A DNA stretch of 64,000 nucleotides from Cycloclasticus sp. 46_120_T64 (GCA_002162695.1 MAAM01000005.1:1-64000), one strand, 5' to 3'. Counted from the stretch's first letter, positions 1 through 11,832 are shown. Notes: generated by a model not told the origin, from the letters alone. Made by a program: numbers and translations.

Positions 1-235
<235 letters not shown>

Positions 236-248
236 TTAATTCGTGGTT

Positions 249-536
249 TTATTCAACAACAGCAATGACGTCGCTTTCGCTCATCACTAATAATTCGCCG
301 CCTTCTACTTCAACTTCGGTGCCAGCATATTTGCCAAACAACACTTTGTCGCCAACTTTTACAGACATTGGGCGCAAGTCACCTTTGTCGTTTACCGCAC
401 CATTACCGACGGCAATAACTTCACCGCGGCTTGGTTTTTCTTTTGCAGAATCTGGAAGTACGATACCGCCGGCACTCATTGCTTCTTCTTCAACGCGCTG
501 GATGATGACACGATCACCTAATGGACGTAAATTCAT
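249..536 (-). CDS. groES: Co-chaperonin GroES
   Basis: The 95-residue product starts [10 protein letters not shown] and has the normal family length. Residues about 17-34 ([18 protein letters not shown]) form the mobile loop that docks on Gro[14 protein letters not shown] and the C-terminal [17 protein letters not shown] segment are typical of the Hsp10 beta barrel. The ATG is preceded by CAGGAGAG. It caps the GroEL ring and encloses folding substrates in the cytoplasm. groEL follows directly, and a heat-shock-type promoter lies about 50 nt upstream. Confidence 0.98.
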   Translation of the reverse strand: MNLRPLGDRVIIQRVEEEAMSAGGIVLPDSAKEKPSRGEVIAVGNGAVNDKGDLRPMSVKVGDKVLFGKYAGTEVEVEGGELLVMSESDVIAVVE

Positions 537-586
537 TACTAACTCTCCTGATTGATTTAATTCGATTTAATTTAATAACGCTTTAG

Positions 587-614
587 ATATGGGGCGGGGT
601 ATTTTGAAATCAAC
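587..614 (-). promoter_or_regulatory. Putative sigma-32 (heat-shock) promoter of groESL
   Basis: On the minus strand GTTGAT (609-614) is followed after 14 nt by CCCCATAT (587-594), close to the RpoH consensus CTTGAA-N13/14-CCCCATnT and well placed about 50 nt before the groES ATG. No CIRCE inverted repeat was seen, so sigma-32 control is more likely than HrcA control. The rest of the 537-813 gap between groES and the divergent moeB-like gene shows no other feature I can support. Confidence 0.7.
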
Positions 615-813
615 CCCCTGTATATAAAAAATAACGAGGGTTCGATAAATTTAATACTCAGCCTATCAGCTGGGCCAATCTTAACGGCTGCGGGTTGACT
701 GTCAAGGGAGGAACCTCTGGGCAAGTGAGGGTGACTTTATACCGGCTCCCCAAGCAATCCAATAAAAACTCAGTTACCATAACAAACCCAGTAACAGCAA
801 GCCAACACCGCTC

Positions 814-1560
814 ATGAATGACCAGCAATTATTAAGGTACAGCCGGCAAATTATGCTGCCTGCGATCGACATTGAAGGGCAAGAACGTTTGCTAAACTCC
901 CGTGTACTTATTATCGGTATGGGTGGTCTAGGCAGCCCCGTTGGGCTGTACTTGGCGGCAGCCGGTATCGGTCATTTGGTGATTAACGATTTCGACGACG
1001 TTGACCTATCTAATCTGCAGCGGCAAATTGCCCACAGTACTGACGACATCGGTCTACCTAAAGTAGACTCGGCAAAAAAATCATTGCTCGCCATCAACCC
1101 GCAGATCGAGATAACGGCGCTCAACCAGAAACTATCGGCCAATGATTTATTCGCACAAGTCAGCCAAGCCGACCTTGTGCTGGATTGCTGTGATAATTTC
1201 GGCAGCCGCTTTGCCATCAACGACGCCTGCGTGCAAAGCAAAACCCCCTTGGTCTCGGGTGCGGCGATTCGTTTCGAAGGGCAAATCTCGGTGTTCAACC
1301 CACTAGACTCAAACAGCCCTTGTTATAACTGCCTCTACCCACGGGATGGCAGCGTCGCTGAAAGCTGTTCCGATAACGGCGTAATCGCCCCCATCACCGG
1401 CATTATTGGTAGCATGCAAGCACTGGAAGCGATTAAGTTACTCAGCAAAGCGGGCGAGAGTTTACAAGGCCGCGTATTATTACTCGATGGTTTATCCATG
1501 CAATGGCAAAGTATGCGCTTACCACGCAACCCCAAGTGCCCTACTTGCTCACCGTCCTAA
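814..1560 (+). CDS. moeB: MoeB/ThiF-family sulfur-carrier adenylyltransferase
   Basis: This is a 248-aa E1-like enzyme. It carries the nucleotide-binding glycine loop GMGGLGSP (residues 35-42), an Arg in the SNLQRQ segment, Asp127 in LDCCDNF, and two Cys pairs (C170xxC173 and C242xxC245) that normally hold a structural zinc. Enzymes of this family adenylate the C-terminal glycine of MoaD or ThiS for molybdopterin or thiamine synthesis. Length and zinc motif fit MoeB, but ThiF is close enough that the assignment between the two is not certain. It is transcribed divergently from groES and lies upstream of pqqA without an obvious functional link. A molybdoenzyme (msrP) occurs elsewhere in the window. 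Confidence 0.88.
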   Translation: MNDQQLLRYSRQIMLPAIDIEGQERLLNSRVLIIGMGGLGSPVGLYLAAAGIGHLVINDFDDVDLSNLQRQIAHSTDDIGLPKVDSAKKSLLAINPQIEITALNQKLSANDLFAQVSQADLVLDCCDNFGSRFAINDACVQSKTPLVSGAAIRFEGQISVFNPLDSNSPCYNCLYPRDGSVAESCSDNGVIAPITGIIGSMQALEAIKLLSKAGESLQGRVLLLDGLSMQWQSMRLPRNPKCPTCSPS

Positions 1561-1574
1561 GCAACACAAAGCAC

Positions 1575-1602
1575 TTGCATTCAACATTAAAAAACATATA
1601 CT
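1575..1602 (+). promoter_or_regulatory. Putative sigma-70 promoter of pqqA
   Basis: TTGCAT (1575-1580) and TATACT (1597-1602) are separated by 16 nt and lie in the gap between the moeB-like gene and pqqA. Transcription would begin near 1609, leaving a leader of about 60 nt before the pqqA ATG. Both boxes are near consensus, fitting the strong expression expected of a precursor-peptide gene. Confidence 0.6.
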
Positions 1603-1667
1603 TGAAGCCAATAAGAGCAGAGAAATTACTGACTAACACTTTAAAGAATAATTAAAGGAGACTTATC

Positions 1668-1742
1668 ATGAAATGGGAAACACCTACTTATAAAGATCTA
1701 CGTTTCGGTTTTGAAGTAACGATGTACATCTACAACCGATAG
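1668..1742 (+). CDS. pqqA: PQQ precursor peptide PqqA
   Basis: A 24-codon gene behind AAAGGAG encodes a peptide beginning MKWETPTYKD and ending MYIYNR. It contains the diagnostic E-V-T-M-Y segment, with Glu16 and Tyr20 being the two residues crosslinked and excised to build pyrroloquinoline quinone. Length and residue positions match the family, in which the crosslinked Glu and Tyr are four residues apart. It is the first gene of a complete pqqABCDE operon and is separated from pqqB by a strong hairpin, so it can be made in large excess over the biosynthetic enzymes. Confidence 0.97.
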   Translation: MKWETPTYKDLRFGFEVTMYIYNR

Positions 1743-1763
1743 TTTACAATTCGTTTTTTAAAG

Positions 1764-1793
1764 GGGGGGTTCCAGCTGGAACCCCCCTTTTTT
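1764..1793 (+). terminator. Intrinsic terminator/attenuator between pqqA and pqqB
   Basis: A 12-bp GC-rich palindrome (GGGGGGTTCCAG / CTGGAACCCCCC, 1764-1787) is followed at once by a T-run (1788-1793). It has the form of an efficient rho-independent terminator but lies inside the pqq operon, 21 nt after the pqqA stop and 26 nt before pqqB. The likely effect is high pqqA mRNA with partial read-through into pqqB-E. The hairpin could also protect the 3' end of a short pqqA transcript. Confidence 0.85.
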
Positions 1794-1819
1794 ATTTCAG
1801 CTAGATAAGTAACTTAATT

Positions 1820-2728
1820 ATGCAAATTCGAGTCCTAGGTTCTGGTGCCGGCGGCGGCTTCCCTCAGTGGAATTGTAGCTGCCCTAATTGCAAAGCCGTT
1901 AGAGCCAACAATATAAACGCAACCACACGTAATCAATCGTCTATTGCGGTGTCATCCGATGGTGAGCACTGGGTATTGTTTAATGCCTCGCCCGATGTAC
2001 GCGCGCAATTAGAAAATTTCCCCGAGATTCACCCGAAGGATAAAGTTCGCGGCACCGGCATTGAAGCGATTGTCATCATCGACTCGCAAATTGACCACGT
2101 GACCGGCCTGCTCATTTTACGCGAAGGCGACCCGTTAAATATTTACTGCACCGAGATGGTTAAACAAGACTTAACCAGCGGCTTCCCTATTTTCAACATT
2201 CTCGAACACTTCTGCGGCGTCAACGAACACCCTATTCCATTGAATGGCGATGCGTTTACGGTTAACAATATTGACGATTTAGAGTTCACTGCGTTGCCGC
2301 TTAAAAGTAAAGCGCCGCCGTATTCACCGCACCGCGACGACCCACACGAGGGCGATAATATCGGCATCATCATCCGCCAACCATCAACCGGCAAAAGCGT
2401 GTTTTATGCTCCCGGCCTCGGCATGATTGAACCACACGTAGAAGCGGCGATGACCCAAGCCGATTGCGTGCTGGTAGACGGCACGTTTTGGACCGATGAC
2501 GAGCTCGCCTCAGTAGGCAGGCCCTTACTCGCGAGAAAAATCGGCCATTTACCGCAGTCTGGCGAGGGCGGCATGATTGAATTTTTAGACCGTTTGCAGA
2601 AACCTCGAAAAGTTTTGATTCATATCAATAACACCAACCCTATTTTAAATGCCGATTCAGCAGAACGCGATATACTGAGTCAACACGGCATTGAAGTGTC
2701 GTATGACAATATGAGTATTGAGGTTTAA
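1820..2728 (+). CDS. pqqB: PQQ biosynthesis protein PqqB (metallo-beta-lactamase fold)
   Basis: The 302-aa product begins [24 protein letters not shown], the PqqB signature, with two early Cys motifs (CSCPNC) and the degenerate MBL metal segment [10 protein letters not shown] in place of HxHxDH. PqqB is a non-heme-iron hydroxylase-like protein that oxidises the tyrosine ring of the crosslinked Glu-Tyr intermediate. Length is usual for the family. It is second in pqqABCDE, with pqqC beginning 2 nt after its stop codon, which indicates tight co-translation. Confidence 0.97.
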   Translation: MQIRVLGSGAGGGFPQWNCSCPNCKAVRANNINATTRNQSSIAVSSDGEHWVLFNASPDVRAQLENFPEIHPKDKVRGTGIEAIVIIDSQIDHVTGLLILREGDPLNIYCTEMVKQDLTSGFPIFNILEHFCGVNEHPIPLNGDAFTVNNIDDLEFTALPLKSKAPPYSPHRDDPHEGDNIGIIIRQPSTGKSVFYAPGLGMIEPHVEAAMTQADCVLVDGTFWTDDELASVGRPLLARKIGHLPQSGEGGMIEFLDRLQKPRKVLIHINNTNPILNADSAERDILSQHGIEVSYDNMSIEV

Positions 2729-2730
2729 TA

Positions 2731-3456
2731 ATGACTGAGCAAACACCCTGGAGCAGAGCAGAGTTTGAACAAAAGCTACGAGATATGGAACGCTTCTACC
2801 ATATCAAGCATCCCTATCATGTGATGATGCATGAAGGCAAACTCAACAAAAAACAAATCCAAGGCTGGGTCGCTAACCGTTATTACTACCAAATAAACAT
2901 CCCGCTAAAAGACGCGGCGATTATGGCCAATTGCCCTGATCGAGACACCCGTGCACAATGGATTCAACGAATTATTGACCACGATGGCGCGCCGGGTGAA
3001 CAAGGCGGCATTGAAGCATGGATTCAACTCGGCGAAGCGGTGGGCCTCAGTCGCGAAGAAATCACCTCTGAGCAGCACGTCTTACCCGGTGTTCGTTTTG
3101 CGGTTGATGCCTATGTAAACTTTGCTCGTCAAGCCGATTGGCATGAAGCGGCCAGCTCATCGCTAACCGAGTTATTTGCACCCAAAATACATCAACAACG
3201 GCTTGATAATTGGCCTGAAAACTATCCGTGGATTGCCACTAACGGTTTAAGCTATTTCCAAAACAGGCTTAGTGAAGCACGGCGTGACGTTGAACATGGT
3301 TTACGCATCACCTTGGATTGGTATAAAACCCGTCCACAACAAGAGCGCATGGTTGATATTTTAAAGTTCAAACTGGATATTTTATGGACTATGGCTGATG
3401 CGATGCACATGGCATATGTGCACGAAATGCCGCCTTATTTCACGGTGGAATCATGA
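2731..3456 (+). CDS. pqqC: Pyrroloquinoline-quinone synthase PqqC
   Basis: This 241-aa all-helical oxidase of the TENA/THI-4 fold carries out the last step, ring closure and eight-electron oxidation to PQQ without a metal cofactor. Recognisable segments are [36 protein letters not shown] and [18 protein letters not shown], which build the active site, and [15 protein letters not shown] near the C-terminus. Length agrees with PqqC of other proteobacteria. The gene overlaps pqqD by 4 nt (ATGA). Confidence 0.97.
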   Translation: MTEQTPWSRAEFEQKLRDMERFYHIKHPYHVMMHEGKLNKKQIQGWVANRYYYQINIPLKDAAIMANCPDRDTRAQWIQRIIDHDGAPGEQGGIEAWIQLGEAVGLSREEITSEQHVLPGVRFAVDAYVNFARQADWHEAASSSLTELFAPKIHQQRLDNWPENYPWIATNGLSYFQNRLSEARRDVEHGLRITLDWYKTRPQQERMVDILKFKLDILWTMADAMHMAYVHEMPPYFTVES

Positions 3457-3728
3457 GCCTAGATAACAGCAAACTATGCCGTTTATCCGTAGGCTACCGA
3501 CTGCAATGGGAACAAGCACAAAACATGTTTGTGCTGTTATACCCAGAAGGCATGGTTGAGCTCAATCAAAGCTCGGCAGAAATCCTCCAACTCTGCGATG
3601 GCAACAACTCACTCGATAAGATCGTCAAAACACTCGAGGAAAAATTCGCCGCCACAGGGCTTGAGGCAGACATCATTAACTTTTTAAACTCGGCATTAGA
3701 CAATGGCTGGATCACTCAAAGCGCCTAG
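3453..3728 (+). CDS. pqqD: PqqA-binding chaperone PqqD
   Basis: This 91-aa protein has a RiPP-recognition (RRE) fold, which binds PqqA and presents it to the radical-SAM enzyme PqqE. Typical segments are [36 protein letters not shown] and the helix with TLEEKF. It overlaps pqqC by 4 nt at its start and overlaps pqqE by 26 nt at its end, so the three are translationally coupled. In some bacteria pqqD is fused to pqqC or pqqE; here it is separate. Confidence 0.95.
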   Translation: MSLDNSKLCRLSVGYRLQWEQAQNMFVLLYPEGMVELNQSSAEILQLCDGNNSLDKIVKTLEEKFAATGLEADIINFLNSALDNGWITQSA

Positions 3729-4818
3729 TCCTCCGCGTTGGTTATTGGCCGAGCTGACCTACGCTTGCCCCTTGCAATGCCCGTATTGCTCCAACCCTGT
3801 AGATTACGCGAGCATCGGCGAAGAACTGTCCACCGATGATTGGAAGCGCGTACTGAAACAATCACGCGAAATGGGCGCGGTCCAACTCGGTTTATCCGGC
3901 GGCGAACCGCTGGTTAGAAACGACCTCGTCGAGCTGGTTGGATACGCCCGCGAGTTGGGTTATTACAGCAACTTAATTACCTCCGGCTACAATATGTCAG
4001 AGGAGAAAATCATCCAGCTCAAACAAGCCGGACTCGATCACATTCAAATTAGCCTACAAGCCAGCTCGCAAGAACTCAACGACTTCATTGCCGGCACCAG
4101 CAGTTTTGTAGAAAAAAAGCAGGTCGCCAAACAGATCAAGAAACACGGTTACCCGATGGTGCTGTGCGTTGTTTTACACCGGCAGAATATCCACCAAATG
4201 AAAGATATTTTGGAGATGGCGATCGAACTCGGTGCCGATTTTGTAGAACTGGCCAATACTCAATACTACGGTTGGGCGCACCATAACCGTGACCAACTAA
4301 TGCCAACCCAGCAGCAGCTCAACGAGGCCGAAGCGATTGCTAAAGAGTATCAGGCGAGCCAACAAGGTAAGATGAAAATCTATTACGTAGTACCCGATTA
4401 CTACGAAGGCCGCCCCAAAGCGTGCATGAACGGCTGGGGCACCACCTTTTTAACCATCGCCCCCGATGGATTAGCGCTACCCTGTCATTCCGCTAGGCAA
4501 CTGCCTAACTTTGACTGCCCTAGTGTGAAGGACTATTCCATTTCCGAGATTTGGCACGAGTCGAAGGCCTTCAATTACTTCCGTGGCGATGACTGGATGC
4601 AAGAACCTTGCAGAAGCTGTAAAGACAAAGATAAGGACTTCGGTGGTTGTCATTGCCAAGCCTTTTTATTAACCGGCGATGCGAAAAACACCGACCCCGT
4701 CTGCGACCTGTCTCCCTTGCACCATACCGTTCGCGACGCGATCAAACAATCTGAACAACCGAGTGAACAAGCGCTATTATTTCGTAACTCGAAAAACTCT
4801 AAACTACTCAACAACTAA
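3703..4818 (+). CDS. pqqE: PqqA peptide cyclase PqqE (radical SAM/SPASM)
   Basis: The 371-aa protein has the radical-SAM cluster motif C22-x3-C26-x2-C29 ([13 protein letters not shown]), the LSGGEP motif near residue 65 and a C-terminal SPASM region rich in Cys ([31 protein letters not shown]) that binds auxiliary Fe-S clusters. With PqqD it forms the carbon-carbon bond between Glu16 and Tyr20 of PqqA. The ATG at 3703 lies 26 nt inside pqqD and gives the expected start just before [11 protein letters not shown] small hairpin and AAGGAC precede the next gene, frmA. Confidence 0.97.
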   Translation: MAGSLKAPSPPRWLLAELTYACPLQCPYCSNPVDYASIGEELSTDDWKRVLKQSREMGAVQLGLSGGEPLVRNDLVELVGYARELGYYSNLITSGYNMSEEKIIQLKQAGLDHIQISLQASSQELNDFIAGTSSFVEKKQVAKQIKKHGYPMVLCVVLHRQNIHQMKDILEMAIELGADFVELANTQYYGWAHHNRDQLMPTQQQLNEAEAIAKEYQASQQGKMKIYYVVPDYYEGRPKACMNGWGTTFLTIAPDGLALPCHSARQLPNFDCPSVKDYSISEIWHESKAFNYFRGDDWMQEPCRSCKDKDKDFGGCHCQAFLLTGDAKNTDPVCDLSPLHHTVRDAIKQSEQPSEQALLFRNSKNSKLLNN

Positions 4819-4834
4819 GCCCTTTCGGCTTTAA

Positions 4835-6900
<2,066 letters not shown>

Positions 6901-6999
6901 TGATATTCCCCTACCACGCGTCGCTAAAGCCGATCTAGATCAGAACTAGGGCCAACAGAGTACGCTATACTTATTCATTTTTTGACGAGCCAGCTTAAC

Positions 7000-8094
7000 A
7001 TGTTCGACTTCATTATTATTGGTGGTGGGATTATCGGCCTATTAACCGCCAAAGAATTGCAGCAAACCGGCGCTCGTGTCGCCATTATTGAAAAAAACAG
7101 TCCCGAGCAGCAAGCCACCCGCGCCGCCGGTGGGATTTTATCGCCGATGCGGCCTTGGCACTACTCCGATGCGGTCAATGCGATCAGTCAAATCAGCCAA
7201 TCGATTTACCGAGATTTATCACAGCAACTACACAGCGCAACCGGCATTGACCCCGAATGGATCTTATCCGGCATGCTGGTATTACACGATGAGGAAACAG
7301 CGGAGGCGATACGCTGGTGTCAGCAACACCAAGCAGCCCATAAGATGCTAGCGGCCCGTGAATTCCAGCAACAATTCCCTTACTTAAAACCCATCCAACA
7401 ACCTGCTTTACTGCGTGATGACGTAGCGACCATTCGCCCCGCTCAGTTAGCCGCCGCACTCAGCCGTTATTTAAGTGATCAAGGTGTGCGCTTTTTCAAA
7501 CAAAATGCCCAATCATTGCTGTTCAACAAACAGCGCATTAGCGGCGTGCAACTGGCTAACGAGGTCATTAAAGCGAAGGAGTACATTATTTGTGGTGGCG
7601 CATGGAGCCCGCAATTAATTCCTGCCGAATCTCCCGCACCGGAGATCTTACCGGTTAAAGGTCAAATGATTTGCTTTCCGGCAATAGGTATTCCCAAGCC
7701 CTGCATGGTGATGGACGGTAACCGCTATATCATTCCAAGGCTCGACGGGCAAGTCGTCGTCGGTAGCACCCGTGAGAATACCGGCTTTGATGCCAGTACC
7801 AGCCCCGAGGCCTTCGCCGAACTACGCAAGTTTGCAGAAGAATTATTGCCCGCACTAAAAGGGCTAGAACCACACGCACATTGGGCGGGCCTGCGCCCCT
7901 CATCCCCCGACAGCATTCCCTATATTTGCCGGGTAGAGCCCTATGACAATTTAAGCCTAAATGCCGGGCACTTTAGAAATGGTATCGTATTAGCGCCAGC
8001 AAGTGCGCAAGTCATGGTCGATATTTTATTAGAGCGCTCGAGCCATATCGATCACTCGCCATATCAACTTAGGCGTAGTAGCTCTGCCAACTAA
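7000..8094 (+). CDS. thiO: FAD-dependent glycine oxidase ThiO
   Basis: The 364-aa flavoenzyme has an N-terminal dinucleotide fold (IIGGGIIGLL, residues 6-15), the RAAGGILSPM segment and a C-terminal FAD-closing segment around WAGLRPSSPDSIPYI and NAGHFRNGIVLAPAS. It oxidises glycine to an imine used for the thiazole of thiamine. The ATG at 7000 was chosen over an in-frame TTG 18 nt earlier because the flavin fold begins directly after it. D-amino-acid oxidases are related, but the RNGIVLAP ending favours ThiO. No other thi gene is close, so the pathway role is inferred from the family. Confidence 0.87.
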   Translation: MFDFIIIGGGIIGLLTAKELQQTGARVAIIEKNSPEQQATRAAGGILSPMRPWHYSDAVNAISQISQSIYRDLSQQLHSATGIDPEWILSGMLVLHDEETAEAIRWCQQHQAAHKMLAAREFQQQFPYLKPIQQPALLRDDVATIRPAQLAAALSRYLSDQGVRFFKQNAQSLLFNKQRISGVQLANEVIKAKEYIICGGAWSPQLIPAESPAPEILPVKGQMICFPAIGIPKPCMVMDGNRYIIPRLDGQVVVGSTRENTGFDASTSPEAFAELRKFAEELLPALKGLEPHAHWAGLRPSSPDSIPYICRVEPYDNLSLNAGHFRNGIVLAPASAQVMVDILLERSSHIDHSPYQLRRSSSAN

Positions 8095-8112
8095 CCTTGG
8101 TTTCATAAATCA

Positions 8113-9615
8113 TCATACCAATTGATATGATAATTTATGACCCAACTTTGCCATCAGTTTCGCTTCTTTATCTAAGTCAGCAACATTCAACGCTTGCTCA
8201 AGAAAAAAGCCTTTATCGATCGTCAGCTGCAGGTGGCTGCCAGCTACTTTCATGCGTAATAAATCGATAACTAAGGGCTGCCGACTATTATTGAGTAGTA
8301 CCGCCAAACGAAATAAGCGGACTAAGCGTGTGAGTACTTTATGACTCACCGTACGCATTAAAGGCAAGCTTCGCCTTTTAAATTTTTTCCGTCCATTGCT
8401 GACCAAAACACCTAATAATTGCTGCTCGTCTTGATTGAACCCAGGCAGTTCGCTATTCGCTAAAATATAACCCGAGTGGCTCTGAAAATCGCTCACGCTA
8501 ATTTGCAGCCCTACCTCATATAAGTGTGCCGCTTCGACTAACAGCACATTGAACCCCGCCCCCTCAAGCTTCCAATCAACCGCAACCTGATTCCATAGGT
8601 ACTCACAAGTTTCTGCTACCTGCAGGGCCTGTTTTCGGTCTACATGATAGCGAGTTTGCATGTCTTGCCGAGTCAGCAAGCGGGCACTCCTCTCGTTACC
8701 TTGAGACTCCATTTCAAGTAACACTCCTTCACGCAAGGCAGCACTACAGAATGTCAGTTCACTCACCCCTAAACTTTTCATCACCGCGATCATAATAGCG
8801 ATACCTGCTGGCAATACTGCCGCTCGCGCCTCATCAATACCAACCCATGCCAATTTTTCAAAACCCGATTTTTGGCACAATAACTCTCTTAACTCTAAAA
8901 GCTCACTCAATAATAATTTTTCCGAATGATCCCCCACTAAACCAACCGCTTTTAACAGTGCCTTCGCCGTACCCGAGGTTGCAAAGCCCCTGTTCCATTT
9001 AAACTGTTTAAACCGATGAGAACAGAACTCTAACTTTTGCAAAGCGGCTATCTCGGCTTTTTTGAATACTTTCTCATTCAGCTCTTTCGAAAAAAATCGC
9101 TCCGTGAAACTAAGACAGCCCATGCTTTTGCTTTCTCGATAATGTGTCTCACTACCTTCACCCACCACTATTTCTGTGCTACCACCGCCAATATCGATCA
9201 CCAAGCAGCGACCGAGTAGTGACTCACTTTGCACCACACCTTGGTAAATAAGTCGCGCTTCCTCGCAGCCCGAAATAATTTCTATTGGGAAACCCAGCGC
9301 TCGCTCAGCCAGCGTTAGAAATGCATTACGGTTATGAGCCTCACGGATGGTGTGCGTTGCCACAACCCTAACCTTCGTCGCGCGTGTTTCTTTTATGATC
9401 GCGCCCATTTCTTTAAGGCTAGAGACGGCGCGTAGCATTGCTTCACAATTCAATTCATTTGATTTATCTAAGCCCGATCTCAATTTAACTCGATGCTTAA
9501 CACGCTTGATAGGCTCAATCGTAGCCGAATGCACCCTAGCAATAATTAAATGGAAGCTATTAGAGCCTAAGTCTAGTGCTGCCAGCAGTTCAGAGTCATC
9601 ATTTTTATCAGTCAT
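8113..9615 (-). CDS. ppx: Exopolyphosphatase (Ppx/GppA family)
   Basis: A 500-aa member of the ASKHA phosphatase superfamily: phosphate loop 1 is LDLGSNSFHLIIARV (around residues 15-29), phosphate loop 2 is VIDIGGGSTEIVVG, and an HD-like helical C-terminal half follows. It removes terminal phosphates from polyphosphate; GppA-type pppGpp hydrolysis is possible because the families overlap, but the location favours Ppx. Its start overlaps the ppk1 stop by 4 nt, forming a ppk-ppx operon that makes and degrades polyphosphate. Confidence 0.93.
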   Translation of the reverse strand: MTDKNDDSELLAALDLGSNSFHLIIARVHSATIEPIKRVKHRVKLRSGLDKSNELNCEAMLRAVSSLKEMGAIIKETRATKVRVVATHTIREAHNRNAFLTLAERALGFPIEIISGCEEARLIYQGVVQSESLLGRCLVIDIGGGSTEIVVGEGSETHYRESKSMGCLSFTERFFSKELNEKVFKKAEIAALQKLEFCSHRFKQFKWNRGFATSGTAKALLKAVGLVGDHSEKLLLSELLELRELLCQKSGFEKLAWVGIDEARAAVLPAGIAIMIAVMKSLGVSELTFCSAALREGVLLEMESQGNERSARLLTRQDMQTRYHVDRKQALQVAETCEYLWNQVAVDWKLEGAGFNVLLVEAAHLYEVGLQISVSDFQSHSGYILANSELPGFNQDEQQLLGVLVSNGRKKFKRRSLPLMRTVSHKVLTRLVRLFRLAVLLNNSRQPLVIDLLRMKVAGSHLQLTIDKGFFLEQALNVADLDKEAKLMAKLGHKLSYQLV

Positions 9616-11684
9616 ATGCTTTTATTTTCAATCGCTTTTAGGTAATCATATATCGCGAGTTGCGAACGTATTTTTCGTTTATTGCCGCGCGGTCGATATT
9701 CATTCATTTGTTTTTTATCGATAATCCTAGCTTTCGTTTTATCACTCCACTGCAGATTAAAAATGTGAATGAGTCGCTTTTTTATATCATCATCATAAAC
9801 GGGGCAGCCCACTTCAATTCTTCGGTCAATATTCCGCGTCATCCAATCCGCTGAACCAATCACCACCTTCGGCTTACCATTATTATGAAAAATACTCACC
9901 CGCGTATGCTCTAAGAAACGATCCACTATCGAAATAATTTCAATGTTCTCACTCATCCCTATCACCCCAGGAACCAACACACACATGCCACGGATGATCA
10001 TCCGTATCTTCACCCCTACACAACTCGCCTCATATAATTTGTCGATAACGGGTTTATCATCAATGTTATTAACTTTAATCAGTATCTCGGCCTTAGCCCC
10101 CTGCTGCGCGTGTTTTATTTCATTGTCGATAGCGGCCATGATCCATTCTCGGGTACCAATCGGCGAAACAATCAGGTGCTTAAATGCCATTTTTTTATAA
10201 CTATGCACAATGAAGTCAAAAACCCCAGCCACCTCTTGAGTAATATCTTTATGGCAGGTAAACAAGCTGTAGTCGGTATAAATTTTGGCCGTTTTTTCGT
10301 GAAAATTACCCGTTCCAATATGTGCGTACTGCACCGTTTGGTTCTTTTCGTGACGACTAATCAGGCACAGCTTGCTATGACACTTTAACGAGGGCACACC
10401 AAACTCCACCTTAACGCCACCCTCCGTCAACACCCGCGCCCACTCAATATTTGCTTGCTCATCGAAACGGGCATGCAACTCGATCACCGCCATCACCTTT
10501 TTGCCATTTCTAACCGCATTAATCAACGACTTGATAATACGGCTATTATTAGCGACTCGGTAAACACTAATTTTAATATCAAAAACCGCTGGGTCAAACG
10601 CAGCCTGACGTAACATTTCGGTAAAGTGACTGAATTTATGATACGGGTAAAACAGTAATATATCTTGCTGCTTCATCGACTTGAAAACACTTGGATAGCG
10701 GCTAAAGTCAGCCGATAGCAAGGGAGAGATCTTTGGATTTTCTAAGTGCTTACGCCCGACATTCGGGAAATTGATAAAGTCGCGAAAATTATGATAACGC
10801 CCACCCGGAACAATACAGTCATGCCGCGTGATACCTAGTTTGTCCTTCAACATTTGAATCGCCTCAGGGGACATTTGGCGCTCGTAAACAATTCGCACCG
10901 GCGGTGAATTCAAGCGCTGCTTTAACCCAGTAGACATGCGTTCCAACAAGGATTGATCGATATCATCGGTTAACCCAAAATCAGCATCACAAGTCACCTT
11001 CATCGAAGAAATATGGTGTTCGTCATAATCGAAGTAATGCGCAAATATATCGTCAAAACAATAGCGAATGGCATTATCAGACATAATAATATTTTTCCGA
11101 CGCTTCCCTTTCTCTCGTGGCAACTCGATAAACCTCGTCGAATCATTGGTCGGCACGGCAATCGCCGCATAATTGACGACTTGCTTGCCTTTGAGCATTT
11201 CACAAATCAGATACGTCGTATCGTCTTTTAATAAAGAACCGAGATCAAGATGACCATTAATAATGATCGGTTCAATATAAGGTTTCAATTCATTGAAAAA
11301 ATACTCGCGCAACCAAAGTCCTTGTTCATCACTCAGCTGATCTTCATTGATCAGGAAAACATGCTGCTGTGCCAAGCCTTTTAGCACCTCAAAATAAATA
11401 ACTTCAAACTCTTCCTGCAGCCTTAGAACTTTTTTCTTAATGGCTCTAAACAACTTTTTACTGGGCGTTTCCTCGGCCAAGTTCTTTTCAATCAGCACCT
11501 TACGCTTAACATTTGCCACTCGCACACGAAAGAACTCATCTAGGTTATTTGAAAATATACCCAAAAATCGCACCCGCTCTACAATCGGCACCGATTTATC
11601 CGCGGCCTCTTGCAAAACACGCTCATTAAAAGCAAGCCAGCTCAACTCTTTTTCTACGTACTGATACCCCTCATCACTTTTCAC
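9612..11684 (-). CDS. ppk1: Polyphosphate kinase 1
   Basis: The 690-aa enzyme matches PPK1 in length and domain order: N domain (YVEKELSWLAFNERVLQEA), head domain, and two phospholipase-D-like C domains. His436 in SLKCHSKLCLISR is the expected autophosphorylated histidine, and HIGTGNFHEKTAKIYTDYSLFTC (residues 455-477) is highly conserved. It polymerises the gamma-phosphate of ATP into polyphosphate at the membrane. It is first in the ppk-ppx operon. A five-unit Pho box sits 52 nt upstream of the ATG, indicating phosphate-starvation control by PhoB. Confidence 0.97.
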   Translation of the reverse strand: MKSDEGYQYVEKELSWLAFNERVLQEAADKSVPIVERVRFLGIFSNNLDEFFRVRVANVKRKVLIEKNLAEETPSKKLFRAIKKKVLRLQEEFEVIYFEVLKGLAQQHVFLINEDQLSDEQGLWLREYFFNELKPYIEPIIINGHLDLGSLLKDDTTYLICEMLKGKQVVNYAAIAVPTNDSTRFIELPREKGKRRKNIIMSDNAIRYCFDDIFAHYFDYDEHHISSMKVTCDADFGLTDDIDQSLLERMSTGLKQRLNSPPVRIVYERQMSPEAIQMLKDKLGITRHDCIVPGGRYHNFRDFINFPNVGRKHLENPKISPLLSADFSRYPSVFKSMKQQDILLFYPYHKFSHFTEMLRQAAFDPAVFDIKISVYRVANNSRIIKSLINAVRNGKKVMAVIELHARFDEQANIEWARVLTEGGVKVEFGVPSLKCHSKLCLISRHEKNQTVQYAHIGTGNFHEKTAKIYTDYSLFTCHKDITQEVAGVFDFIVHSYKKMAFKHLIVSPIGTREWIMAAIDNEIKHAQQGAKAEILIKVNNIDDKPVIDKLYEASCVGVKIRMIIRGMCVLVPGVIGMSENIEIISIVDRFLEHTRVSIFHNNGKPKVVIGSADWMTRNIDRRIEVGCPVYDDDIKKRLIHIFNLQWSDKTKARIIDKKQMNEYRPRGNKRKIRSQLAIYDYLKAIENKSI

Positions 11685-11735
11685 TTATACCACTCTTAAA
11701 GCTATATTATTAGCGGTCTAGCATGGCGTCTTAAC

Positions 11736-11786
11736 GTTACATTTTGGTTACAGAACCGTTACAGCTGCATGGCAGAACCATGACAA
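11736..11786 (-). promoter_or_regulatory. Pho box (five PhoB half-sites) upstream of ppk1
   Basis: Reading the minus strand there are five 7-mers, TTGTCAT, CTGCCAT, CTGTAAC, CTGTAAC and ATGTAAC, each separated by exactly 4 nt. Their forward coordinates begin at 11780, 11769, 11758, 11747 and 11736, an exact 11-bp period. This is the classical direct-repeat architecture of PhoB binding sites (CTGTCAT or CTGTAAC units with 4-nt spacers), sufficient for two PhoB dimers plus an extra half-site. It points toward ppk1-ppx. Confidence 0.9.
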
Positions 11787-11832
11787 ATCGCCGATCGACC
11801 GAGCGATAACGCTATCTCAAATCCTCAGCCGT

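Noticed and set aside
972-1298. ORF of 108 codons antisense to the moeB-like gene
   Set aside because: Protein has no family character and lies wholly inside a well-recognised gene; shadow frame.
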